Source of the DNA: CAYMUR01 sp964393615
Lineage (GTDB): Bacteria > Planctomycetota > Planctomycetia > Pirellulales > Pirellulaceae
DNA length: 31,271 bases
Assembly (NCBI GenBank): GCA_964393615.1
Contig: CAYMUR010000065.1
Location: 1-31,271 of the forward strand
Direction of reading: 5' to 3'
Part shown: piece by piece, positions 7,639 through 15,977 of the stretch
How the letters are laid out: every line of letters starts with the position of its first letter
Numbering within the stretch: position 1 is the stretch's first letter
Notes under the pieces: generated by a model
Told to the model about the DNA's origin: nothing
Database searches by the model: none
Seen by the model: only the letters and a program-made list of their open reading frames with translations
Made by a program: the position numbers and the translations under genes

Positions 7639-10476
7639 ATGCCGCGTTATAATCCTGCCGTCATTGAGCCCCGTTGGCAGCAATTTTGGGAAAAAAACCG
7701 TACATTTTGTGCTCCCGAAGTGCCATCCGGGGACAAGCTCTATGTCCTCGACATGTTCCCTTATCCGAGTGGTGACGGATTGCACGTCGGCCATCCAGAA
7801 GGATATACGGCGACTGACATTGTGTGTCGGTTCGAACGCATGCGCGGCCGCAGTGTATTACACCCAATGGGTTTTGACGCTTTTGGTCTACCTGCCGAGG
7901 AACACGCGATTAGTACGAATACTCCGCCAAGAGAATCGACAGAACGAAATATCGCAAATTTCCGACGTCAGCTAAAGATGCTCGGTTTCAGTTATGATTG
8001 GGACCGTGAATTGTCGACGACAGATGTCGATTATTTTCGTTGGACCCAGTGGATTTTTCTGATTCTCTATGATACTTGGTTTGACGAAGAGCAGCAGTGT
8101 GGTCGCCCGATTGCTGAACTTACTATTCCTGACGAAGTTTTGGCCGGTGGTGCAGATGCCAGGGCACGTTACGAAGACCAGTATCGTCTGGCATACCGAG
8201 CAAATGCCATGGTCAACTGGTGTCCTGCGTTAGGAACCGTCCTCGCGAATGAAGAAGTCCAGGATGGTAAAAGCGAACGAGGTGGGCACGCAGTTCAGCG
8301 GCTGCCTTTACGCCAATGGATGTTACGGATTACGGCCTACGCAGAGCGTTTGGAAAAAGATCTTGAATCGCTTGATTGGTCAGAGAGTGTCAAGCGGCTG
8401 CAACGAAACTGGATTGGTCGGAGCACCGGTGCCGAAGTGGATTTCTTTATCGGTGGCCGCGACAATTATTTGGGATGGCGGCGTTCAGAGGATCGAAGCG
8501 AATTTCCACGGCAGCCGTCAGACAGTGTCTTGCGGATCTATACTACCCGTCCTGACACCCTGTATGGTGCAACTTATATGGTGATTGCGCCTGAGCACCC
8601 TTTCGTTTCAAGGCTCACGATGCCGGAACAAAAGATGGCCGTAGAGGAGTACTGTGCATCGGTGATCCACAAGAGCGATTTGGAACGAACCGATCTAGCC
8701 AAAGAAAAATCCGGTGTTTTTACAGGGTCTTATGCAATAAACCCTGTGAACGATGAAGAAGTTCCAATATGGATCGCTGACTATGTACTGATCAGTTACG
8801 GGACAGGTGCGATCATGGCGGTGCCTGCGCACGATGAGCGTGACTATGAATTTGCCAAGCAATATGAATTAACGATAGTCCCAGTTGTTGACCCCGGTGA
8901 GGCAGGGGATGTAGACCGTGATGCGGTGCTGTTGGGTCGATCGTGTTTTGCCGGACGTGGAATTGCAGTCAATTCCAGCAGCTACGATGGTCTCTCTACA
9001 GAGGAATTTAAGTCACAGGTCATTGAATATTTGGCTACCGAAGGGATGGGGCGCCAGGCCGTCAACTATAAGTTGCGAGATTGGTTGTTCAGCCGACAAC
9101 GTTTTTGGGGAGAGCCGTTTCCTGTACTGCACGAGCTAGATGATGACGGAAATCCTACGGATGTGGTACATGCCGTGTCGCCGGAAGATTTACCGGTTAA
9201 CTTACCGCACCTTGAGGATTTCAAGCCACCGGGGACGCCGGAGCCACCGTTGGGGAAAGCGCCAGATGACTGGCTGCATGTATCAATGGGCGGGCGACAA
9301 TATCGCCGTGAGACCAACACCATGCCACAGTGGGCCGGATCGTGTTGGTACTATTTGCGTTTTATTGATCCGACCAACGATAAAGCATTCGTCGATCCAG
9401 TAAAAGAAAAATCATGGATGCCGGTTGACCTTTATGTTGGTGGCGCTGAACATGCTGTTTTACACCTGTTGTATGCGCGATTTTGGCATAAAGTGCTTTA
9501 TGACCGAGGTCTGGTAAGTACTCTGGAGCCGTTTCAAAAACTGGTAAACCAGGGAATGATTCTGGGAGAATTGGAATTTACCGGGTACCGTGATAGACAG
9601 GGTGTTTGGGTCAGTAGCCGAGATGTGAAAACAAATGATGCTGGAGAATTAGTTCATCGCTCAACGCAAGAGATAGTACAGTCCGTCAAAGTGGATGCGG
9701 ACCAAGTAGAAAAAAAAGGGGACGCATTTGTCCTCAAGCAGCATCCCGAAAATCGCATTGACAGTCGCGCCCACAAAATGTCAAAAAGTCGTGGAAATGT
9801 TGTCAATCCGGACGAGATTGTCGAAAATTATGGTGCGGATAGCTTACGGTTATATGAGATGTTTATGGGGCCACTCGAAATGCCCAAGCCGTGGAGTATG
9901 AACGGTGTTAATGGTGTGCGGGGTTTTTTGGACCGGGTGTGGCGAATGATTGTTGACGACCGTAGTGAAGCGATGCAACTGAACATCGCGATCGAGGAAG
10001 TCGAACCTTCAGAGGAACAGGCCCGCATGTTACACCGCACGATTCAGCAGGTTACCCGTGATACCGAACGTATGGATTTCAACACCGCGATTGCCCGCAT
10101 GATGGAATTTGTCAATTTTTTTACGAAACAATCAGTACGTCCCAAATCGGTGATGGAAGATTTTGTATTATTGCTGGCGCCTTACGCACCACATATTGCA
10201 GAAGAGTTGTGGGCGATACTGGGACATTCGGATACGCTGTCCTACGAACCATGGCCTCAGTACGAGGAAGCGTTGATTCGTGAAGACACCGTAGAAATTC
10301 CAGTACAAATCAATGGTAAGGTTCGAACGAGGGTACAGGTTTCTGCCGAAGCGACCCAGGAACAACTGGAAGAGGAAGCGCGGTCCGACAAAAGAATTGC
10401 CCAGGCTTTGGCTGATGGAAAGCTTATTAAAACTATTGTGGTACCCGGTCGGATGGTGAATTTTGTGGTCCGCTGA
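7639..10476 (+). CDS. leuS: Leucyl-tRNA synthetase
   Basis: 945 residues, a class I aminoacyl-tRNA synthetase that joins leucine to tRNA(Leu). The ATP-binding HIGH motif reads HVGH (49-52) in the context MFPYPSGDGLHVGHPEGYTA. The KMSKS loop is exact (713-717) and is followed by RGNVVNPDEIVENYGADSLR. The CP1 editing domain is intact: TTRPDTLYGATY (about 302-313) and GTGAIMAVPAHDERDYEFA (about 388-406), with the aspartates needed for hydrolysis of mischarged tRNA. The C-terminal anticodon-binding region and the small tail domain (VPGRMVNFVV) are present. The length is slightly above the usual bacterial 860 or so, through insertions such as the charged segment before KMSKS. It starts at ATG 7639, about 11 bases after AAGG. 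No T-box is seen in the leader. Confidence 0.98.
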   Translation: MPRYNPAVIEPRWQQFWEKNRTFCAPEVPSGDKLYVLDMFPYPSGDGLHVGHPEGYTATDIVCRFERMRGRSVLHPMGFDAFGLPAEEHAISTNTPPRESTERNIANFRRQLKMLGFSYDWDRELSTTDVDYFRWTQWIFLILYDTWFDEEQQCGRPIAELTIPDEVLAGGADARARYEDQYRLAYRANAMVNWCPALGTVLANEEVQDGKSERGGHAVQRLPLRQWMLRITAYAERLEKDLESLDWSESVKRLQRNWIGRSTGAEVDFFIGGRDNYLGWRRSEDRSEFPRQPSDSVLRIYTTRPDTLYGATYMVIAPEHPFVSRLTMPEQKMAVEEYCASVIHKSDLERTDLAKEKSGVFTGSYAINPVNDEEVPIWIADYVLISYGTGAIMAVPAHDERDYEFAKQYELTIVPVVDPGEAGDVDRDAVLLGRSCFAGRGIAVNSSSYDGLSTEEFKSQVIEYLATEGMGRQAVNYKLRDWLFSRQRFWGEPFPVLHELDDDGNPTDVVHAVSPEDLPVNLPHLEDFKPPGTPEPPLGKAPDDWLHVSMGGRQYRRETNTMPQWAGSCWYYLRFIDPTNDKAFVDPVKEKSWMPVDLYVGGAEHAVLHLLYARFWHKVLYDRGLVSTLEPFQKLVNQGMILGELEFTGYRDRQGVWVSSRDVKTNDAGELVHRSTQEIVQSVKVDADQVEKKGDAFVLKQHPENRIDSRAHKMSKSRGNVVNPDEIVENYGADSLRLYEMFMGPLEMPKPWSMNGVNGVRGFLDRVWRMIVDDRSEAMQLNIAIEEVEPSEEQARMLHRTIQQVTRDTERMDFNTAIARMMEFVNFFTKQSVRPKSVMEDFVLLLAPYAPHIAEELWAILGHSDTLSYEPWPQYEEALIREDTVEIPVQINGKVRTRVQVSAEATQEQLEEEARSDKRIAQALADGKLIKTIVVPGRMVNFVVR

Positions 10477-10503
10477 TGGTAAGTTCCGTTGTTATCTCGG
10501 GGA

Positions 10504-10611
10504 GCAGGTAGAGCGTCTCGCCTGCCTGCCTGGTTGTTGTTACTGCCTTGCGCTCCAACGGCACCCAGGTCCACCGCGTGGTGCCATAAGATTTACTGGC
10601 AAACCAGGCAG
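10504..10611 (+). other. Structured intergenic element (nested inverted repeats)
   Basis: Downstream of leuS there is a compact hairpin GCAGG-TA-GAG-CGT-CTC-G-CCTGC (10504-10525). A perfect 10-bp inverted repeat follows: CTGCCTGGTT at 10526-10535 with AACCAGGCAG at 10602-10611. Inside it is a second perfect 6-bp stem, GGCACC 10560-10565 with GGTGCC 10580-10585. No long T run follows, although GGTTGTTGTT comes after the first hairpin. It could be a weak leuS terminator plus a structured leader of the next gene. The pairings are seen directly; the role is unknown. Confidence 0.4.
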
Positions 10612-10763
10612 ATCGAGGTAACTTGACTTTCGGTGGAATGGTCCGTTATCTTGAGGATGTAACCAGTTTGTCATGGCAAGCTGTCGATCTGCCGCGTGTT
10701 GTATTTGTGCTGGTTGTCGTTTTGTTCAACGAAGATGTTCGAGAGTACAGGAGATTATCCGCG

Positions 10764-11717
10764 ATGCGAAGAAAACGTTTCTTTAGTTTGTTGGTAAGTT
10801 GTTTTTTGATTCTTTTTGGCAACCTCTCATGGGCCGAGATTATGAAATTTGCCAGATTTCAAGTTGGTGATACGACGGCTTACGGGATCGTGGAAGGTGA
10901 TCGGGTGAGGCAATTGGCTGGTGACCTATTTGGCAAGTGGACGCCCACCGACAAAACCCATGCTCTGCAGGAAGTCACCTTGTTGGTTCCCACACAGCCA
11001 CGTCATGTTTTTGCAATGGCTGGAAACTACAAGAGTCACGTCAGCGGAGCGATTACGACGACGACGATTACCACGACCACAAAGATTACTTTTGATCCAG
11101 AAACCAACAAAACACAAACAAGTACTACTACCAAAGAAGTGGTAAGGATCCCTGGGAATGTGCCGGAAAAATTTCAAATACCTCAGCCATTTTTCAAAAG
11201 TATTTCTTCGCTCACGGCACATGGTACTAAGATAGCCATTCCTGCCCATAGCAAGGGTGAAGTTCATTTCGAAGCGGAAATGGTAATCGTGATCGGCCGG
11301 CTTGCAAGGAATGTGTCTCGAGCGGCGGCGGACGATTATGTGTTAGGTGTAACCTGTGGCAATGATGTCAGCGAAAGAACGTGGCAAAAATCAGATGTGC
11401 AATGGTGGCGAGGCAAGGCTTCGGATACGTTTGGTCCTTGTGGTCCCTTTGTTGTGGCGGGTCTTGATTATAATAACCTACGTATGCGTCTGCTTTTAAA
11501 TGGCCAGGTAAAGCAGGATGAATCGACCAGTCAATTAATACATGATGTGGCGAGCATCGTCAGTCACATTAGTGAACACGTTACTCTGTATCCGGGGGAC
11601 TTGATATTCACGGGTACTCCTGGTGAAACTTCGGCGATCAAAGCGGGCGATATTGTCGAGGTCGAATTGGAAGGCGTAGGAGTTTTACGCAATCAGGTGG
11701 CAGCCGAGATGGAATAA
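10764..11717 (+). CDS. Exported fumarylacetoacetate hydrolase (FAH) family protein
   Basis: 317 residues from ATG 10764, which has AGGAG about 10 bases upstream; a TTG-initiated longer frame from 10623 is rejected. Residues 1-24 (MRRKRFFSLLVSCFLILFG and on to SWA) are a signal peptide, unusual for this mostly cytoplasmic family. The FAH core is clear: metal ligands E170 and E172 (HFEAEM) and D201 (GNDVSERTW), then the family signatures DTFGPCGPFV and GDLIFTGTPGE. FAH-fold enzymes cleave C-C bonds of 1,3-dicarbonyls or decarboxylate or tautomerise oxaloacetate-like acids, using Mg or Mn. A Thr-rich insertion (about residues 95-135, with runs of four threonines) interrupts the N-terminal part. 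The specific reaction is not predictable. It lies 287 bases downstream of leuS and converges with the next gene. Confidence 0.87.
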   Translation: MRRKRFFSLLVSCFLILFGNLSWAEIMKFARFQVGDTTAYGIVEGDRVRQLAGDLFGKWTPTDKTHALQEVTLLVPTQPRHVFAMAGNYKSHVSGAITTTTITTTTKITFDPETNKTQTSTTTKEVVRIPGNVPEKFQIPQPFFKSISSLTAHGTKIAIPAHSKGEVHFEAEMVIVIGRLARNVSRAAADDYVLGVTCGNDVSERTWQKSDVQWWRGKASDTFGPCGPFVVAGLDYNNLRMRLLLNGQVKQDESTSQLIHDVASIVSHISEHVTLYPGDLIFTGTPGETSAIKAGDIVEVELEGVGVLRNQVAAEME

Positions 11718-11841
11718 TAGATTGGTGCAATAGACGTTGGGTGTACCCGCCGTCGATTGCCATTGTATCAACGCAGTCGTCGCGAGCGTTCAGCAAGCGA
11801 TGCCTGTAGTCTCAGGTAGATTTTTTCAGAGAGTGTGGCGT

Positions 11842-14109
11842 TTACTGTTCACCAATCAGCCAGTCTGCGACGGCACTGGCCATGTTCTTTTGGGTTGGGG
11901 CGAGTGTCAATTGATCGCCAATGCCCAGGGCACTATAGGATGCTGCGACGATCGCAGAGGAGGTAGCGTCTTCTCCAGCTAGCCAAAGGTGGTTGGGTGT
12001 GGCGATAGCCAGGATTCCGGGTAAGTCTTGATATTTTGCACCACCAGGCAAAAAGTCTGGGTGGTGAATGTCACGCAATGCGCCAAAGCGAAATCCCTGT
12101 GTATCGATGGCAGCAGAATGAACTGTACCGTTGGCTTGTGCACAAGCAGCGGCCGCCCAGTGGCCTGCGCCGTTAATCCCTACCATGTCGATTTGCTTGG
12201 GAGACCATTCGTGGTGTTGCACGAACGCCAGGACCGTAAGGACGTCGTGGATTCGTCGGGTGAATACCGTGTCATTGTATCCGAACGTATAGGCTGCCGA
12301 TTCTCGGTCATTGCTGGTAACGCGTCGAGTAGTTTCTAGTGGTTGTCCATCGGTCAGAAATTCCCCTTGCATCCACAAATCAACACCTATGACCGACACG
12401 CCGGAATCGAGCAAACGACGAATTGCCGGTTGCAGTTTTCCTTTCCTGTCCCACAGTCCGGATTTGCCCGATTTGTCCAGCCAAACGACAACCCGACCGT
12501 TCCACTCCGTGGGGTGCAGTTGCGCCGTGGGTAATTCTTCCTGTTGTGGTTTGTTCCGCAGCAAACCTTGCAGATGAAGATAATTGTCATGTTCTTGTTG
12601 ATGCGTTTCTTGATATTCCAGGTCCCCGGCAGAGGGGAGTTTGCGACCGAGGATAACATCCAACGCACCACCGACCACAGAGCGATACTTGCCAAGTGAT
12701 TCTGGGTCGTGTGGTGTCAGTTGTGCCAGTTGTTGCTGACTATCTTCATGCCACCAACGGAGCAACTGGCGTTCCAATTGCGGCCCGTCCTGTGGCTGTG
12801 GATGGTCATCATTCCAGACTGTCAATTCATCCGTCACTAACAAGCGATAATCACGTTCTTGGATGGGCTCGTCCAGACCAAGATTCAAATGTTGATTAAA
12901 CCAGTGGTACATTGCATGCCGACTGACCATGTTGTAGTTGTGCTTGAATTCAGTACGGTCGACAAGTTTAATATTGTCTGGTGCTCCTAGCAGCCGGTAG
13001 TGTTGTTGTAATTCTGGAAAACCTTTTGATCGCATTTCAATCGTCCAATCATCCGCTGCAGAAAGCAGGAGCGGTTTTGGTGCGAATAACGCCGCAAAAT
13101 CGACGTTTCCGGTTCCGACTCGCAGCAAGCACGCATTTTCACATGTGCATCCTCCCTGCATGGCGGTCGAAACCATGACGGCTGGAAAACAGACAGCCGG
13201 TCGCTCGTCTAGGGCCACGAGCATGAATGTTTGAGTCCCACCACCGCTGGCTCCGGTGACTGCCAGGCGGCTGGTATCGACATCTGAAAGTTCGCAAAGG
13301 AAATCGAGGGCGCGGATCGAATTGTAGGTTTGCAGTCCCATAACACTTTGCAAGTTTGCTTCGGCTGCCGGGCTAAATAATCCCCAATCTTCTGACGAAT
13401 TCATTTCCGGCCGTTGCTTGGAAAAACCATGGGCCAGAGCAAAAGAGATTTGGCCACTGTCTGCATAACCAATCATGTCATAGTGAAACACCACACATCC
13501 CATGCGCGCCAGTTGGACACAACGCGATTGTAGTGGACTACGGCCTCCTTGTTCGAACTGTTCGGCTCCCTGGTCCAATTCTTTTTGCAGTAGTTCATCG
13601 TTGAGCCGATAAAAACGTCCATTTCTCCAATGGCCGTGGGGACAGAGGACGCCGGGTAGCTGACCAGATTTTCCCAGAGGACGATAGAGATTGCCGGTCA
13701 CGTAGAACCCTGGCATACTTTCGAAGTAAACCTTTTCCACGCTGTAGTCATCCAGTTCCATTCGGCCATGGATGACTGTGTGCAGTGGCGTCCGTGTGGG
13801 CATCGGCCATAGTCCCATGGCAACTTGCATTCGCTGGCGAATTTGACTGGCGCGATGCTCCCATTCTGGTTTTGAAGTTGGGGGGTTAAAAGGAAAATAA
13901 CCGTCCAGGTCTTTAAGTGGTTTCAAACGACGGTCGTTGGGAACTGCTCCGTTCAAGACGCTGGGTTGAGTACCTAGCGCGGGCGATGAGACCGTAAATG
14001 CGCCGACGACAGCCAGGAGGGCCTTTTGAATGTTACGGGTAAGCGAAGTCCCTTTCTGTGTGGAGTTGTGTTTATGGTTGGGTTGGGACGGTTGATGAAA
14101 TTTGAACAT
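11842..14109 (-). CDS. Exported tandem alpha/beta hydrolase (acetyl xylan esterase-like)
   Basis: 755 residues from ATG 14109, about 10 bases after AGGAAA; a longer frame to TTG 14220 is rejected because a promoter lies inside it. An N-region of about 26 polar residues precedes a signal-peptide core, ALLAVVGAFTVSSPALG. Domain 1 is an AXE1-type alpha/beta hydrolase: nucleophile S288 in VTGASGGGTQ, an acid candidate in LLLSAADDW, and a His candidate in EFKHNYNMVSRHAMYHW. LPGVLCPHGHWRNGRF forms the oxyanion region. Domain 2 (about 520-755) repeats the fold but has GINGAGHWAA at the elbow, where the nucleophile position is Asn; it looks catalytically degenerate. It probably acts on acetylated or otherwise esterified polysaccharides outside the cytoplasm, an inference from family. 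Confidence 0.85.
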   Translation of the reverse strand: MFKFHQPSQPNHKHNSTQKGTSLTRNIQKALLAVVGAFTVSSPALGTQPSVLNGAVPNDRRLKPLKDLDGYFPFNPPTSKPEWEHRASQIRQRMQVAMGLWPMPTRTPLHTVIHGRMELDDYSVEKVYFESMPGFYVTGNLYRPLGKSGQLPGVLCPHGHWRNGRFYRLNDELLQKELDQGAEQFEQGGRSPLQSRCVQLARMGCVVFHYDMIGYADSGQISFALAHGFSKQRPEMNSSEDWGLFSPAAEANLQSVMGLQTYNSIRALDFLCELSDVDTSRLAVTGASGGGTQTFMLVALDERPAVCFPAVMVSTAMQGGCTCENACLLRVGTGNVDFAALFAPKPLLLSAADDWTIEMRSKGFPELQQHYRLLGAPDNIKLVDRTEFKHNYNMVSRHAMYHWFNQHLNLGLDEPIQERDYRLLVTDELTVWNDDHPQPQDGPQLERQLLRWWHEDSQQQLAQLTPHDPESLGKYRSVVGGALDVILGRKLPSAGDLEYQETHQQEHDNYLHLQGLLRNKPQQEELPTAQLHPTEWNGRVVVWLDKSGKSGLWDRKGKLQPAIRRLLDSGVSVIGVDLWMQGEFLTDGQPLETTRRVTSNDRESAAYTFGYNDTVFTRRIHDVLTVLAFVQHHEWSPKQIDMVGINGAGHWAAAACAQANGTVHSAAIDTQGFRFGALRDIHHPDFLPGGAKYQDLPGILAIATPNHLWLAGEDATSSAIVAASYSALGIGDQLTLAPTQKNMASAVADWLIGEQ

Positions 14110-14427
14110 AGAAGCGTTTCCTATGGTGCAAAAGGATAAAATGAATGACCTTTGTATTATCCAATATACAAGGTACGAGGTAAACCAGCAGGACCGCCCC
14201 GGGGTGACAGCTTGGCGCAAGTTTACAACGAGATATTTCCCGAGAGATTTTCAGCTGTTGGCAACGGTGAATTCTCAGTGGCCGTTTTGCAACCGCCAAA
14301 GTGTCGTTGCGTGACGCCGGGCAAAGGTAGAAATGACACAGGTCACAGGGAGTCGTTTCAAGGGACAGGTCGCCTTTTACTCTTCCTGCTACAAGGCTCG
14401 AAATAACTGGGTTGTGGCTGTTTTTCG
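14110..14427. other. Intergenic stretch between the Nramp-like gene and the double hydrolase
   Basis: 318 bases. It holds the promoter and palindrome at 14152-14184. The remainder (about 14190-14427) shows no gene with family resemblance and no clear terminator for the upstream transporter gene. Confidence 0.5.
14156..14184 (-). promoter_or_regulatory. Promoter of the double hydrolase, with a palindrome over the -10
   Basis: On the minus strand: TTTACC (14184-14179), a 17-base spacer, GATAAT (14161-14156). Transcription would begin near 14149, 40 bases before ATG 14109. A perfect inverted repeat TTGTAT-N8-ATACAA (14152-14171) overlaps the -10 box and could be an operator. Confidence 0.45.
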
Positions 14428-15669
14428 TCAGGGGACGGTCTGGCTCAACTGCTCGAGGATTGCTGGAATGACCTTTGATTGCAAGGTGAATCCTGCCATG
14501 CATAACAGCAGTAGAAATCCGAGACCGCCCAGAATATTACTGATCAATCCATTCGTCTGATCTCCTAATAAATCCTTGCGATTGCAAAGCCATAGTAAAG
14601 TGCCTGCCATCAACGGTGAGGCGATTACGGTCAACGCTTGGGCAAACACAATCGTATTGACCGGTTTCTCACCAGTTCGGATCACGTACAACGCTACAAA
14701 CATGCCAGTCAACAGCACTAAAATAGTAAACCTTTTGGGCCAGATGTCCGTTGGGCGGAACCCTAAGCCAAAACCGTCAGAAAGAATAAATCCACCAATC
14801 ATTGAGTTGATAAGGAACGAGGAGTAAGCCGCCGCAAACAAACCCAGACAAAAAATCGGTGTTCCCATACCACCAAATAGAGGGTTCAGTCCTTGAGCGA
14901 CGTCTTTGACGTTTGTCAACTCGGCATTTCGTAGACTTGCGGCTGCCGTCCAAATAAGCATTAAGGTGATCAAACACATGATCACCGAACCGACGCGAGC
15001 ATCCATCATGCCACTACGTAACTCGGTCGTAGTCCAACCTTTCTGTTGGGCAAGGTAAGCTTGGAAATAAGCGGCGCTGATTACAAACGTGGTTCCTACC
15101 AATGCCAATAATTCAATTTGGATGCTGCTCGTTTGTGGGACGAAACCCGCCAACGCCTCTTTTAGGTCCGGGCCTGCAAAGAATAAGTTCAGCAGAAAAG
15201 AAAGCAGCATCAAAGCTACGAATGCCATCATTAATTTTTCGACGGCGGCATACAGGTTCTTAAAAAACAATAAGAAGCAGATGGAAAGAATGTTGAATAG
15301 GACGATCGTGAAGATCCAGTTGATTCCCAGGCTTTGAAAGGCCGAGTGTACTCCCAAATTGTTGCCAAATTGAAAGGCGGCAGAGATAAAAAAAACACCG
15401 ATTCCAATCAAGGCGGCCAGTCCTCGGCCTGCTCGTTCCGCCACCAGGTCTCCTGGTGCCCGGCCAGTGAGCACTCCCAAGCGAGCTCCCATTTGCATGA
15501 ACGTCATCATAAAGATCACCGCGGCGATAACGACCCACGATTTGGAATATCCATCGGCAGCTCCGATCTTGGAACTGCTCAAGATACTGCCGGGACCAAT
15601 GACGACACAGGCCGTGATCAAACCGGGGCCAACACGTTGATACCAGGGACGCGAGATGTTTGTAGTCAT
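14428..15669 (-). CDS. Nramp-family-like membrane transporter lacking the metal motifs
   Basis: 413 residues with about 11 hydrophobic helices, in the inner membrane. The opening RVGPGLITACVVIGPGSIL and the later spacing of helices match Nramp (SLC11-type, LeuT fold) transporters. In canonical Nramp, helix 1 carries DPGN and helix 6 carries MPH, which bind Mn or Fe. Here helix 1 reads GPGS (25-28) and the helix 6 region reads TTFVISAAYFQAYLAQQKGW (193-212), with neither the Met nor the His. It may move another substrate, such as Mg or an organic compound. The start is ATG 15669; no Shine-Dalgarno-like sequence precedes it. A weak promoter (TTGATT at 15760-15755, 19 bases, TACAAT at 15735-15730) lies upstream on the same strand. 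Confidence 0.85.
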   Translation of the reverse strand: MTTNISRPWYQRVGPGLITACVVIGPGSILSSSKIGAADGYSKSWVVIAAVIFMMTFMQMGARLGVLTGRAPGDLVAERAGRGLAALIGIGVFFISAAFQFGNNLGVHSAFQSLGINWIFTIVLFNILSICFLLFFKNLYAAVEKLMMAFVALMLLSFLLNLFFAGPDLKEALAGFVPQTSSIQIELLALVGTTFVISAAYFQAYLAQQKGWTTTELRSGMMDARVGSVIMCLITLMLIWTAAASLRNAELTNVKDVAQGLNPLFGGMGTPIFCLGLFAAAYSSFLINSMIGGFILSDGFGLGFRPTDIWPKRFTILVLLTGMFVALYVIRTGEKPVNTIVFAQALTVIASPLMAGTLLWLCNRKDLLGDQTNGLISNILGGLGFLLLLCMAGFTLQSKVIPAILEQLSQTVP

Positions 15670-15977
15670 GGGATGGCTGCGGAAGGAGGGGGATGTGGCT
15701 GTCGACGAACCAGGCAGTAAGTTAAAAGGATTGTAACCGCGCAGGGGTTTGGGTAATCAATCGAAATGACTGGCTACTTCGTAGAGAATAGGAAGGTAGC
15801 AGGATTACGATGCTTCTACTGAAAAAGGACCCAACCTCTGCAGTCGCATGGAGTCTTCGTTTTGGGAATCGACACATGTGAATACAGACGTAGGACTGCC
15901 TCGAGCCAAAAGGTTTGCAGATTGACTCAATAATTCGACACGCCACGGTAAAGGTTGCCCGCCGACCTGACACTCTC
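15670..15977. other. Intergenic stretch downstream of the secretin gene
   Basis: 308 bases. It contains the weak promoter candidate at 15730-15760 for the transporter. No hairpin with a T run is seen after the secretin stop codon, and no credible gene is present. Confidence 0.5.

Noticed and set aside
10623..10763. N-terminal extension of the FAH-family protein from TTG 10623
   Set aside because: ATG 10764 has AGGAG at good distance and starts directly into a signal peptide; the extension contains a chance hydrophobic stretch.
11800..11832. Possible terminator for the FAH-family gene (CCTG/CAGG stem, then six Ts)
   Set aside because: The stem is only 4 bp and is separated from the Ts, too weak to report.
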